NCBI GenBank assembly: GCA_922989275.2
Contig: OV277857.1
Span: 1,364,001-1,428,000 of the forward strand
Direction of reading: 5' to 3'
DNA length: 64,000 nucleotides
Source: Gari tellinella
Taxonomy: Eukaryota; Mollusca; Bivalvia; Cardiida; Psammobiidae
Every line of letters starts with the position of its first letter. Within the stretch, counting starts at the first letter, position 1. The position numbers and the translations under genes are program-made. Positions 21,526 to 35,600 of the stretch are shown here, piece after piece. The notes under the pieces are model-generated. The model was not told the origin of the DNA and did no database searches. It saw only the letters and a program-made list of their open reading frames with translations.

Positions 21526-22590
21526 GGTGGTTCGCGGGTCAGCTTATTTTGTGTCAGAATTCTTTGAAACCTTGATTAAATTGAAATATACCATATGGAG
21601 AGTGAAAAATCGTTAAAATAAAAAAAGTTACATAATGCCGTTTTTTTCTGACAGGAGCTTTTGTCGAGAAAAGCTCCTTTTTTAATAAACAGGAATATTT
21701 TCTTTATAAAATGATATAACTCAATAATTTCTGTACATTCAAGTAAACTGTACATAGACTATAAGATATTGTGCAAACAAAAGTATTTCATGACATATTT
21801 TCTGGAAATATCAATATTTAAAAAAAGTCAAATTCTGAAATTCTCAAATTTCAAAAATCTAGCTGTTTAACATACACTAATGTTACTCTTATTAGATAGA
21901 TATAACTTAATTCTACTAGTCACAAAGTTTAATGAAAATCTACAGTAGAATTTACATTTTATACATGATTTCCTGAAATTCTGACAAAATGTTAACACAA
22001 AACGTCGTAAGTAACCTCCCTTGAGTTCAACTTTAAAATGCCGTCTGTTTAGCTCTAAATAATACCATAAGTCAAACCTGTAATAAGGGACCATTGAATA
22101 CGGTAGCCTGTAGATCTTTAAAGGCAAGTGACTGCTTAATGCATAACAAAAGTAATGCATACAAGCTCCTTTAGGATCTATCTTTTAGCATTATTTTTGT
22201 CCTGTGTTAAGCTGCCATCTGTCATATAGGCTATAAATCCTCACAAATTTAGCTGTCACTTGACTATACTTGCATCGGATATTATTCATTATTACGTGAC
22301 TAAACATAGCCTATCCTTTGACCACTGCGTTACATGAATTGACTATTCACTAAAATCTGACAATTTGTTAAAAAAAAAGTTTTGTAGCGAGCGGGAATCG
22401 AACCTAGAACCTTTGGATTGCAAGTCAATCACCGTAACAACTGCGCTAACAGAGAAGACACTGAAGCAGATCAAACTTTTTTTATATAAATTTTCTACTA
22501 TAAGCACGATGCGCAAAGATGACTCAGATCAGGTGAAAGTCATCAGCATTTCTGGAACTCGAGATGCGGGCCGCCCGCTGTCGAACCACC
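21526..22590. mobile_element. TTAA-flanked element, 1.07 kb
   Basis: Ends GGTGGTTCGCGGG and CCCGCTGTCGAACCACC are inverted repeats bounded by TTAA. Only short ORFs are present, none transposase-like. Near the right end (22376-22455, minus) is a decayed tRNA-like stretch with GGTTCGATTCCCG and TAGCGCAGTTG; its anticodon stem is mispaired. Confidence 0.78.
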
Positions 22591-22594
22591 TTAA

Positions 22595-23128
22595 AGGGAC
22601 TCGCAACCGGATGGTGTACTTGTCAAAATAAAATAAAATACTCAAATAAAAGCAAATTTGTGGCATTATTTGGCTTCTGACATTAAAGAAATATGATCAG
22701 TCCAAAAAAAGTCTCAAGAATCGTCACCGAATCTTAGATTTTTAGATATTTTCCATCGTTTTTCTATACCGACTAGTAGACGGTATAGTTGTTGTTGCTT
22801 CTCTACACGGGCTCAGACATAAACACGAGCCGAATTACGAAGTTGTATGCACTTTCGATCGCTACACATTGAAATACGTTAAATCGATCCGAGATAATCG
22901 GATAGTTCCGTGGTCCATTGGTCTAAGCGGTTTCCCCTATTTTGCCTTCTGTCCACCAATGCCGGGCCCCGGGTTCGAATCCCACCAGAGACCAATATTT
23001 CTTTTTATTGAAATACATTTTTTTAAACAGAATTTCTTATCCTAAACTAATTCTTTACCATTTATATAAGCGTTTGACACATATTTACAAATTACTATTT
23101 TTAATGCACCATCTGGTTGCGAGTCGCT
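22595..23128. mobile_element. TTAA-flanked MITE with tRNA-like promoter, copy 2
   Basis: Same family as 8459-8995, inverted. Ends AGGGACTCGCAACCGGATGG and CCATCTGGTTGCGAGTCGCT. The tRNA-like part is at 22904-22996 (+) with TGGTCTAAGCGG at 22919-22930 and GGGTTCGAATCCC at 22971-22983, unchanged between copies. Confidence 0.85.
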
Positions 23129-23399
23129 TTAAAGCAGGTTGAAAATAAAGCAGAGTGTGCATTAAAGCGCATTCTGATTTACACTCTGTTTTAAGTAACC
23201 GTGGAAACAAACATTTTCAGACAGATTGGTAACTGTTCGAAATAGAGAGCAGAAACCAAAATTGTTTAATTTAGAATTCTTCTATAATTTATAATGTTTC
23301 GTGTAAATTAAAGGAGCCACAGTCAACTGTATTTGAAAAATATAATTATAATTTCCCATTTCCTGAACTCTATAGCAGAACATTTAGGCATATATGTAT

Positions 23400-23559
23400 A
23401 ATTAAAGTATTAACCAATCATTGACTCGAGTCAACTACCAGTACTTAACTTTAGTAAGCTAGCCGAACTCGCTCCGATAAAAACCAAACAAATCGGCTGG
23501 CTCCCGTCACCGTTTTCGCTGCATGTAATCTATTGGAGGAAGAGGATCCACGGTCTAAA
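23400..23559 (+). promoter_or_regulatory. Likely CNIH1 promoter and 5' UTR
   Basis: This stretch is free of recognised repeats and richer in C+G than its surroundings (GAACTCGCTCCGATAAAAAC, GGCTGGCTCCCGTCACCG). No TATA box is evident at a firm distance. The ATG context is TCTAAAATGG. Confidence 0.35.
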
Positions 23560-23640
23560 ATGGCGTTCACATTTGTTGCAGCTTGCTATATTTTAGCTTT
23601 GATATTAACGGCGATCTTGATCTTCTTTGCCATATTCCAC
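23560..23640 (+). CDS. CNIH1: CNIH1 exon 1
   Basis: 27 codons from ATG, ending at GTAAGT, phase 0. It codes the first hydrophobic segment, [13 protein letters not shown] to FFAIFH. Confidence 0.96.
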
Positions 23641-26600
23641 GTAAGTATTTATCGTGTCAAACTTATTCAAACCTTTTCTTGGTCAAGGAATGATCAGCAT
23701 GCTTGCGGCCGAAATTTTGACATTGAATGATCAGCCTCAGGATCACTAGCTGGGAGTGGTTGGGAAATTGGGTGTGCGATTATTTTATGCCCCGGGTATG
23801 GATAGATACGGGAAGCATATAATAGAGATTTTCATGTGCGCTCGTTCGCTCGCGCTTATAAACTGTTACTTGTGTCTCACAATGTGGCTAAAATATACAT
23901 TTGGCTGCCCATCTGAGATGATCTTTTGTGACATTAACCTGTCTACTGTGACAATAACCTGACCATTACTGGGCGGTTAGTTGTTGTTGCTGCTAAGTTT
24001 TTGCGTCCCAAGTATTGCCTCGCCCCACGTAGTAGTCCGCAGATGTCACTATTATCGTCAGGTCGTCTCCTCAGCCGATCGAGAGGCCTAAAGTTGGGTT
24101 CCCGCAGTGGCTGTTTTCTAAATCAGATGATGGAACTTCAAAGATAAATTTAGTTGGTGGCTGGCATCCATCTGTAGCATTCCTATGTTTTGTGGATGGA
24201 TCCAGTGATGAAGAGGAACATCACAAAGTGGACTCCTTGAGGTTCATCTGTGACAATGGCGCTTCTTAGGGCCACACCCACCGATGTTGGTCAGGGACCC
24301 AGCTATTGGCTAAGCCTGCCACGCTTAGCGGCTAGCCATGGACTAGATCCCTGTGCCTCTCTCACGATGTGCACGTCTCGGCGGGCAGAGAGAGTAATGG
24401 TGGGTTATTGTTAGGTTTTATATCATTCATGGCATTGTATTCAAAAGTTAAAACGTAACCACACTAACCGCTTAAAAGAAACACAAAAGTAAGAATCCGG
24501 GTCAAATCGGCCCAAAACCAAATCAGACCTGGTCAAATCGGCCCAAAAATTAGCCGGGTCAAATCGGCCAACTAATGGCGGGTCATCGGCCCATTATTGT
24601 AGGTATAGCGGACATATCCTTATTGACTGAACTTGATTTATTGGTTCAGTTTTTAGCTCACCTGAGCCGAAGGCTCAAGGTGAGCTGTTGTGATCGCCCG
24701 CCGTCCGTCTGTCCGTCCGTTCAAATTTACTTCAAGCGACATCTCCTCTGAAACTGCGAGTTTGAGGGAAAAACTAAATTGCTGACGGTGTTCCTTGGAT
24801 GCTTCTCTACAGAAATTGTTAAAATAAAATTCATTGGTGGACTACTTATTGAAATTTATTAAAAAAAAGTGAAAAACTTTAAACAAGTTTTTTGTAAAAA
24901 AACACTGTTCCCACACCTTAGATATTGCATGAATAGTATCTTCTACTAAATCACTTTCAAAATTGTAAAAAATCAAAACCCTAGGGTCAAATTTGACTCA
25001 ACCCTGGCCATATCAGTGCTTTTTGATGCAGGTCTGACAGTAAAAACTCTCTAATGATCCGTTTTTACACAGACCCATTGTATCTTCCAGGCTAAGAAGC
25101 TACCCTTATACTAAATGCAACATTTTTGCAAACAGTTTGGATCCAGGTCAGATGCCACATAATGCTGCATCTAATCTGGATCTAAACTATTTGCCACTCA
25201 TTTACATATTTTCTTATATTTAGAAAATATAAGTTATTGTTTTTTACATATTTCACATACAAACATTTGGAGCAGACAACAGTTCAGCATGATAATAGTC
25301 ATTTCTCTCTGAGACCGTCTCCTATTGCATAACTGACCCATAGCTAGCTCTGAACTCAGGTCACTGAGATACATAACAGAAATGATAGTGATGTCTGCTA
25401 TTTTATGCTCAAGCACAACTTAGTTCGAGGCATATTACTTTTGGTCTGTCTGTTTGTTTGTTTGTGTTTTGTTTGTTTGTTTATCTTTCTGTCTATCAGT
25501 CCACAATTAATTCTTGGCCATAAACAGTATGGATCCAGGTCAGATGCCACATAATGCTGCATCTAATCTGGATCCAAACTATTTGCCACTCATTTACATA
25601 TAGTTTCTTATATTTAGAAAATGTAAATAATGATATTTATTAACCTATTAACCCATACATATTCCTTTTTATGTCTTTAATTTATTCTTCCACAGAAGAA
25701 AATAATTTCACTTTATACAGTCATTGTTGTCTTTAACAATTGCTTCAAATGACATCTCCTCATATACCGCTGAAAAGATTTCAACCAAACTTTACACGAA
25801 TGTTCCTTGGGTCAAGTTCTTTCAAAATTGTTCAAAGAATTAAAAACATTGTAGAACTCTGGTTGCCATGGCAACCAAGTGAAAAAATAAGGAAATCTTA
25901 AAAAATCTTCTTGTCTGAAACTACAAGGGCCAGATCTTAGACATTTGTCACATAGCATCATCTACAGGTCCTCTATCAAACTACAAACTATGCCCCTGGG
26001 GTCAAAATTGGCCCCGCCCGGGGGGTCACAGTTTAACATAGAGTTATATAGTGAAATTTTCAAACGTCTTCTCCTGAAACTAATATGGCCAGAGCTTTGA
26101 TATCTGGCATGGTGACACTTTTAGATGTCCTATACCAATAAGGTTCAAATGGTTCTGGTCGATTGCATATCATCTACAGGTCCTCTATCAAGTTTGTACA
26201 AATTATGCCCCTGGGGTCAAAATTAGCCCCACTCCGGGGGTCACAGTTTTCAAACGTCTTCTTTTCTGAAGCTAATATAGCCAGAGCTTTGATATTCGGC
26301 ATGGTGTTACTTCTAGATGTCCTTTATCTATTTTGTTCAAATGGTTCCAGTCTGTTGCATATGTAGGTCATAGGAGCTAAAAATAGATATTTTCAATGGA
26401 AACTTAAAAAAAATCTTCACAGTCTAGAACTCTAGTACCCTGATCTTAGATATTTGGAACATAGCATCATCTACAGTTCCTCTATTAAGATTGTTCAAAT
26501 TATGCCCCTCGGGTAAAAAATGACCCCGTCCTGGACATAAATCATTATCTCCATTTTGATGTACAGCTATTCTCAGGTGAGCGACATATGCCCCATGGGG

Positions 26601-29600
26601 CTCTTGTTTAAGTTTGGACAGAGAAATATTGACAAGTGTCAAATTGTTTGGATTTTGATCACATATGGAATGCAGTATCCAGATATATTTGAAATTATCG
26701 TCGCTTATCAAAAATATACGAACACAGTTTGGATCCTGATTAGACGCTGTGCTTTGTTTTAAGCTTTGTCAGTTGCTTTTAATACTGCAGATCAATAAGA
26801 TATATGGAGGCACTAATATTAAATAATACATACCCTACAATCAGCTATGTGCGAAAGTGCCCGGCAATGTGTCGCCAAAAGTGTTATTGCAGCCACTACA
26901 CTAATTGTTAGTTTGCAGTAAAGGTGTTAATTGATATTTGACATGTTGTTGTGACAGTTAATCAGTTATCACTTCACTGTCTTCACACGTCGTTATTTGC
27001 CAACAGTTTTGATTCTAATGAGACACGTAATACGGTTCTGACTAGGATCAAAACTTTTTTTCTGATGTTAAAACACAAAATAAAAATTGAGAAATAAAAG
27101 CAGACGACGACTGCATGTGATATCTTAAGAGATCAGGTAAACTTAACTTATAGATCTGTTTCCAACCTGTATCCAAAATGATAGTATATACACGTTTGAT
27201 GTGTTTTTGTTGTCGTGTGTTTTTTGTTTTACTATAGCCTCGTTGATTTATTTAGTTAAATGGCAATTTACACAATTTCTGAATAGCATTGCATTATAGA
27301 TCTACTTAATTAATTCACGTACGACATTATTTAAGTTTAATTTTAATTCTTCATTTTCAGTTGTCACTGATATGTATAGGTTAGACCATGGTTGCAAGCG
27401 AATAAACGATATAGTTCGAGGGGGCGTAGCCCCCGAGAACTAGGTCGTTTATTCGCGCGCAACCATGGTCTAACCTATTTAGCACTGGCTTGGGCTCGAG
27501 GAAAACAAGAGGACCCTTCGTTTCTGCTTTTTGTTTTAGACGAAAAAGTCATTTTATTTGTAATATTTTACTTAAATTGAAAGGTTATTTCAATGTGTAG
27601 TTTGAGACATTAAGCATGCTTTAACACCAACATAGATAACGCTTATTGAAGCTCTATATGTAAGCACGATTCATTATTAATTGCCTTTAAAGTTTAGGTC
27701 TCACTGTACATAATATGACGTCATCAAGCGAGTGCAGGATTGCTAGGGTTGTGACGTCAGATTGCCTTGAGATGACGGAAGTTTGGAATAAGTGAACAGT
27801 GTGTTAGTTATTTCATGGTTTTGTAAAATAAACGATATATTCGCATGCTTTTGGGGCATCTGATTGGCCGAGAGCTCCAAGCCATGTGCTAAGTATCAAT
27901 GTAACTTAAGTAATATAAATAACACGTAAAGGTCAAAAAGTGATTTACTGTTCGCCCTAGTTTGCCAGCCAATGAAAGGGCTCTATTTCAGCGAGAAATG
28001 AAAAAATATATCGCATATTCGTTCAGCTTTGTACCGGGTATGGAAGAAAAAAAGCAGGTTATGAACACGTTATGGACGTCTCGCGCTAAGGCGGGGCTAA
28101 ACGCATTATTACGTTATTAGACAGCCATCGCTCAGCTGGGAAATAGACATACTACGTACATGTATGGAAGTTACATAGTACAGTATAACCTATGTTTAAC
28201 GACCATGATTCAGTGAAGGGGTATGACTATGTTAAAGAACTCTGTAGATAGGCGACTACCGGTAGTTAATGCATAATCAAATTAATACAGAAGGCTCACA
28301 ACTGACCTTTGTGTATTACTTTTGTCCTGCATTAAGTCATTGAACCCTATAGGCGAGGAGTACACTCGTCATTTACAATGTACATGTACCAGTTAATGGT
28401 AAACTTGTCATGCGTAAACATTGTAGAACCACACCATAGAGCTTCTATTACAAACAAATGGACTCGACTGAATGAGAAATTGGAATTGTCTATTATAAGT
28501 GTTGGAGTTGAAAGGGTTAAACAGCCACCTGTATCTTCTTTTGTGTAATCGCTATACAAAGGTTTGACTAAAACGGCCATCAGAAAAGGAGTGGGTTTAT
28601 TCTCAATAATATATGAAACTAAGGTGGCTATTCGTCAATGCATTAGAATAGCAATACAGAAAGCATCCATATGCGTTTCTGCTTGCGTTAAAAAGCCACT
28701 CGTCTTTAACGCCTTCGAAGCCATAGGGCACAGGCATTACTTTTATTAACAGCGTAATCCAGATCAATGTCATCTAACAGGTGATCTTAAACCGGCTAAC
28801 TTTTCCAATACAGTTTTCAAGCTACAACCTTATAATGTGGCAGTGTGTTTGCTCATATAGATCTACCATAGATGTGCATGTGCACAGGATTTGATTTGCT
28901 TTAATTTTTCACAAAATTACAGCAAGCGGGAGTGGGGAGTGGGGGGCATCATATTTATAAGAATAAATTCGCGGGTTTCCAAAATCCGAAGAGCCGCCCA
29001 CCGAAATAGAGCCCTTTTATTGGCAGACAAACTGGCGCGATATGTAAATTTTGTTGAACGGTATGAAAACTAGGGTGAACGATAACTGCCATACACCGTC
29101 CAACGCGCCATATTCGAGGCACCGGTAAATCAGTTATAGTTCATTTGTTTGAAAATTATGCAACATAACCTGTTCGCTCCCTACGGTCGCTCCAGGTTAT
29201 ATTGCATAATTTTCAAAAAATGAACTATAACTAATACATACCGTAACCAAACATAATCAGTTTTCCTGCTTTGACACTAAAATAAAAATGGGCCGATTTG
29301 ACCCGGTCCGACTTGACCCGGTCCGATTTGGTTTTGGGCCGATTTGACTCGGGGTCCGATTTGGTTTTGGGCCGAATTGACCCGTTACCAAAAGTAATAG
29401 CAACAAAAAACACCAGCAGACTTAAACTCTTTCAACACCATGAAGTCACCTGTTTTAAAATGTACTTGTTACATTCACAAACAGTGTAGACCCAGATCTG
29501 AGGTGCTCCTATAGAAAGATCTAGTATGTGTTTTTTTGGGTTTTTTCAGATCATCGCATTTGATGAGCTTAAAACGGATTACAAGAACCCCATTGACCAA

Positions 29601-32600
29601 TGCAATAGTCTGAACCCAGTAAGTATATAGTGTTTTATTATATAATGTGTGTGACATAGTAGTATGAAGTGCTGCAAGTCTCCTTCAGGACTCCAGTGAG
29701 TAAATTCAAGTTTTCCAACATTTTCTCCATTATGTCTGAACCAAACCTTATGGCGTGATTACTTGTAGAATCGTTTCTTCAAGACCATTCCAATGAGTAG
29801 TCACATCATAGGCTTTAGTGCAGATATACAGATAATGATTTTAGGTTCTGAAAAACTCCCCTTATATGTGGCCCTGCAGTTCTTTGCAAATTAATGTAGC
29901 CTCATACTGCTCCATTCCCATTATCAATTATGATCAATAATAATTTGAAAACTGCATTATATAAATCAGCGAAATGCAGTTTCATTTCCAGTTTTGCAGG
30001 TGATCACTTTAAGCAGGTTGAAGTACAGCCTTGTGGCACATTCTGCTTTACTTTCAACCTGTTTTAAGCTACCATTTGCTAGAATGAAATAGTTTCTAAA
30101 CTTATGGTGTATATAATATTTATGACATTAACTTGGAACTGTTTTCTTCAATAGAGAATAAATTAAAGACGTAAAAGGGAATATTTATAGAGTAATGGGT
30201 TAAAACAGGTTGAATGTAAAGCAGAATGAGCATTAACTTAAGGCACATTCTGCTTTACTTTCAACCTGCTTTGAGCCATCATCTACTAGAATTTACTTGT
30301 AAACAAATATATTTCTATTGGCAGGGCTCCAGATAAGGGGAGTATTTCAAAAATTAAAATCTTTATTTCTGCTTTAAACCCTATGGTGTCACTACTCATT
30401 AGAATCGTCTCGAAGAGAGTAACACCATAGGATTTAGCGCTATAATAAGTGAGATAATGCTGGATTTGTTCAGTTTACTCCCCCTTATCTGGAGCCCTGT
30501 ATTGGTACATATTTAAAGAGTGCCTCTTTATACATTCAAGTTTCAACCTGCTTTAATGTTGTTCAATGTGACTTGTTCAATGGAATTCTCGTTAAAGGTT
30601 GTTTGTTTTTATTTTTTCAGCTGGTACTACCAGAATACTGCATACATATATTCTTCACTGTGCTGTTCCTGTTTGCTATGGAGATATTTACAGTTGTTTT
30701 GAATGTGCCGTTAATTGCATATCACATTAAAAGGTAAGACCTTAAGAAATATATACAGTAAAACCTCGCTATTACGACCACTAAAACGAAGGCAAATTGA
30801 TTGTATAATAGAGAGGTGGCAGCTTAAAGCAAGGTGACAGTGAAACAAAAAGCTCCAAAAGGAGCTTTTTGTTTCACTGTAACCTTGCTTTAAGCGCCTA
30901 TCGTAAACACCCTAATAATTAACAAAATTTAGTGGTCGTAATAGAGAGGTTTTACTGTATGTACAAACAGAGCAACATGTTCTGAACATTAACCCGTTAC
31001 CCCATAAATATGCCTTTTTACACCTTTAATTTCATTTTACATAGTCATCATGAATATGTACCATAATTATATTTTTAACAGATACGCCAGATAGTAGCTT
31101 AAATCAGGCTGAAAGTAATAGCCCGGGGCATAAGTCGAAAAATACTTCACTTCATGATGCAAGCAAACCACTTTGCAGGTTTACTAACATGACCATTGTC
31201 TACCGAAAAAAGCAGTTAGCCACTTAAATATCCCTGGCAGATTCAAGATGGCGGCCATTTTCAAAATGGCCACCATTTAAATGTTGTATTAGTTATGTCG
31301 TAATGGTTATTTCCATGGCAGTTAAAAGATTCACATAAAAATAACAAGTATGAGATATAAAATGTAAATCATCAATTGTGGATTACGAAATACTGCTAAT
31401 TATTCAAAATGGTCGCCAAAAATTCAAAATGGCGGCCATTTTTCACTATTTTCAATTGTACTTTAACTACATGTAAATTTGAAGGATTATTAAACAATTT
31501 TCCACGGGCCGTTTGTAAACTTTTCTTTTCTTATGTTACCGAAGTTATCGAAGTCTATACATTTGTTTTATGCATTATTTCCAATAAGATTTCCACGTCC
31601 AAACTACCTAATAACACGAATATACTAACGAAATTCCTTCGCATGATTTCATTTTCATTTTTATCCAAGTCTTGTCGGACTTTTGGGAAATGACATTTTT
31701 TGAGGAAAGTTGACAGACCACCGTTTTGCCATAATTAAGGTGTGCTATGTCTATATCTGTTGTCTGGTGCCTTCTCCCATGAAGTTGAAAGCCAAAATAT
31801 GGTAAACAAAAACAACAAAAAGGCCCCCAAAACACTTATTTTCGTTAGTATATCAGATCTTTCGGGGATCAAGCACACTTATTACATCTGCTTCTCCGAA
31901 ACCACATGACTGATTACAACGAAACTGAACATGAATATTCTTTGGACCAATCTCTTTCAACATATTGGTTCCTTAAAGAACTCTGATTGCCATGGCGACA
32001 ACAGTAAAAATCTGCATAATTTAAAAAACCACACACAATGCCCAGAACGTAGATATTTGAAGGATAGTAATACCTAGCAGACGTCAGTCAAGTTTGTTTA
32101 TATCATATTTCTTCATCTAAATTGCTGTGGTGTAAAATACACTGAAAACCATATTGCAATACGGAGAAACTGTATTGCAATATAAGTAGATTGACCATGC
32201 GCGGGGATTAGACCTATCGTATATATAGGAAAAATGTTTTCAAAAAGTCACAAAGCCCAAATTTAGATATTTGATGTGAAGTATAACGTTGTAGACCTCA
32301 ACCCAGTTGTTAAAAGCATTATAGCCCGGAAATAATAGATCACCCGCCCATGGGTCATTAGCTTTAGATATATTTAAATAGGACATTTTATAAAAAATCT
32401 TATCAAAAGCCTGAGAGCCTCGGTTTTTAGTGTAGAGTATCGCCTTGACGACCTCTATCAACTTTGTTAAAATCATAGCCCTTGTTTTAGAATTTGATAT
32501 CTATAGTTTTATGGTTTTACATATACATTTGTACTTGTATTTGAATACCTAAAAGTAATTAATGTCAAGACATATAGCTTTGAAGTCTCCCTACATAGTC

Positions 32601-35600
32601 CCCCTTTACAACAAGTCTCTCCTTACAACAATGATTACAACTGTTGCCCATAATAATTCGGTCTAACACACAACATATTTGTCTCCCGCTGGGTATTGTT
32701 GTAGAGAGTCAGCGGTGTAGATTTCTTTCAAGTTTGTTTTAATAGTAGCTGTCATGTCAACATATTACTGATGAAAAAGCTTTTTTTTTTAAAGAAGAGT
32801 CCTTACCATAATGTGACACATCCTATAAGTATATTTTGTCCAGAATGGGGTAGAATACCTCTATCAGGTTGGTTAAAATCAAAGCACTAGTATTAGAATT
32901 GTCCCCGTCCAGAGGCTCTTGTGTAAAAATCCATGACACTGGTGAGCGATATAGGGGGTTTACGGTCCTCTTGATTAAGCAGTTTGATCGTACAAACCAT
33001 ACTCAAAAAGGAAAACTATATTTGAATGAAATTCACCAGCTATCAACAGAAGTGTTGGATGAATATTTAAAATGGAAACGTTGTAGCGATGATACCTAAG
33101 CATTGATTCAACCAGGTTGATCCAGTCAAGAGCCAAGAATTGCTAAATAAACAGAAGAATAGGGAGGTGGAATTATTGGTAACACTAAGACCAGAACATC
33201 CTTACTAAGACAATTCTTAACCTTAGCCATATACCAAACCTACAAACAGGCGAATGCAATTATCAAAGGTAACGGGTGCAATTTGCATCATAGAGGACAT
33301 TCAGCTGTAAGACGCTGAATTATTACAGGACCCAATGTCAGTCGATTATGTACAGAATACGATGAAGAATGTATCGTCAAACACGTCTATGGTAGCGCGA
33401 GTCACCATGAGCAAGCAAAGAGTGCGCTTACATCACTGCTTTAGAAAGTGACAAGGTTGACATCAACCATCAATGAGATCGGCAATCCTTTCCAAGAAGA
33501 CTTAGATCGCAGTGCTATGAATTTAACAAAGTTAATAGAGGTCTTCTAGATGAAACCTCTACACTAAAAATTGAAGTCATTGGCTATAAGGTTTAGATAA
33601 AAAAAAATTGGCGTTAGTGACCTATTGGTGGGATCATTTAATACATCCCGGACTACAATGCTTTTAACAAACTGTGTAGAGGTCTACTTTGCGTTGCTTC
33701 ACATCAAATATTTGAGCTTTGAATTTTGCGATTTTTGTGAAGCATGTTTTCCTATATGCGATAAGTCTATGTAAAGCTGTCGACCCCAAAGTAGTGCCAA
33801 TTTACTTACGAGGGTCATTCGAAAATTCTTTTAGTTGGGCTTTGTCTTAGAACATACATGTATAATTACCATGTGTGATATATCGTTGAAAAGTCTTGCG
33901 GATACAGCGATGCATTATTCATCGACAACAACACTCCTCTTCGTTGTGGGAAAAAGTCATCAATGTTTGACACTCTTAGGCACACGAAGTATTTGCTACA
34001 GAATTTAATCATAATTTTATATCATGTGATTTAGAAAAAGTGACATACCGCTTTTAAATTTCGCACTAGCTTATTCAAATTTTACTTATGTTTTAGGCCA
34101 ACAACACTTAATGTTGAATAGTGTGAATAAAATTGAGATGTGTTTCACCTACTTCTATTGTAAGATTAAAGCATACGTTAACATATAACTTGCTTTATTA
34201 ATGTAAAATTCAAAACAAACTAAAGTATTTTACACTTCGCTATAACTAAGTTGTTAATTTAACAACTATATACTGTATATATGAATATAGTATTCATCGA
34301 CAAACCACACTAAATTTAATAACTCTGTTACGAAATTTTCGCATAATATCAGACCAACATTAATATTGACACATTAAAGTATAAAACTATATTTGTCTCT
34401 TCAATGCATCACAATAGTAATTACAAATTCTATGGAATGTTTGTAGTGATAAATTATCATATATATCCGCAAGAAATTGACCTTTAAAATGATGTATTAT
34501 AGACACAATTCGTAAATGTAGATTTCAAGAAAATTTCAAAGTAACACAAAGTTTGAAGGACTTTCTTTTATTGCTATATATTACAATACAGTGTCTCCAT
34601 ATTGCAATATATTGCAATATGGCTTTCAGCGTGTTGTTACCCCATTACAATTTAGATACAGGAATATGATATGAATAAACTTTAGATCTGCTAGGCAATA
34701 CAATAATTCAAATATCTAACCTCTGTGTCTTGTGTTTTTACAAGAACATATTTCAAAGATTTCCCCAGTCTTTCACCTTGGTTGTCATGGCAATCAGAGT
34801 TTTATTATTGAATCGATTATTTGAAAGAAATTACCCATAAGAATATTTCTATAAAGTATGGTTGTAATCAGCAACGTGGTTTACGAAAAGTAATTACTAT
34901 GTGTAGTTGATCCCCGAAAGATCAGAAATAATAACAAAAATAAGTGTTATGGTGGCCATTTTGGTTTTTACCATTTTTGGGCGCCTCGTGGTCCAAGAGA
35001 GTGAAAGACAATAGAAATGGATTAAGCACACATACATTATGGCAAAAGGAGGTATGTCAACTTTTCCCCAAAATTCCTATAGGAATGTTGTTTCCCCAAA
35101 AGCCGACAAGTCTATTCTAGATTATAAAGCAATGTTACAAAATGACGAATCTTCAGTGTTATTAGGTATTTTGAACGTTGAAATTATATCGGAAATAATG
35201 CATAAAACAAATGTATAGACTTTAATATCTTTACATAGTATTAGAACAGAAAAGTAAACACACAATCCGTGGAAAAGAAGTTTGATAATCCTTCAGAAAT
35301 CCATGTGTTCTTATTACAATGAAAAAATAGTGAATTTGGCCGCCATTTTGAATTCTTGGCGGCCATCTTGAATAATTAACAATATTCCGCAATCAGCAAT
35401 TGATGATTCATATTTGACATCACATTAGTGTTAGTTTTGCGTGATTTTTATGCTTTACATTAGACTTGCAATAACGACATAACTTATACAATGTGGAAAT
35501 GGCAGCCATTTTGAAAATGGCCGCCATTTTGAATCTGCCAGGGAAATTGAAGTGGCTAACGGGTTTTTTAGGATAAGATATGTCTAAACACTAATTGTGG

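Larger units (their letters stand above)
21476..23220. repeat. H1 interrupted by two TTAA elements in tandem
   Basis: The H1 left half (AATAGCCTGTTTCTAATTTT ... GTTGACCAC) stops at TTAA (21522-21525). It resumes after TTAA (23129-23132) with AGCAGGTTGAAAATAAAGCA and a decayed hairpin. Between lie elements at 21526-22590 and 22595-23128, sharing the middle TTAA (22591-22594). Confidence 0.85.

Noticed and set aside
22376..22455. A tRNA-Ala(TGC)-like gene on the minus strand
   Set aside because: The loop CTTGCAA is suggestive, but the anticodon and acceptor stems have mismatches; more likely a tRNA relic in a transposon.
22365..22631. 88-codon plus-strand ORF
   Set aside because: It crosses the junction of two transposons, so it is a chance frame.
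22904..22996. A tRNA-Leu/Ser-like gene
   Set aside because: A and B boxes are good but the acceptor arms do not pair and the segment is inside a two-copy MITE; treated as a tRNA-derived promoter.
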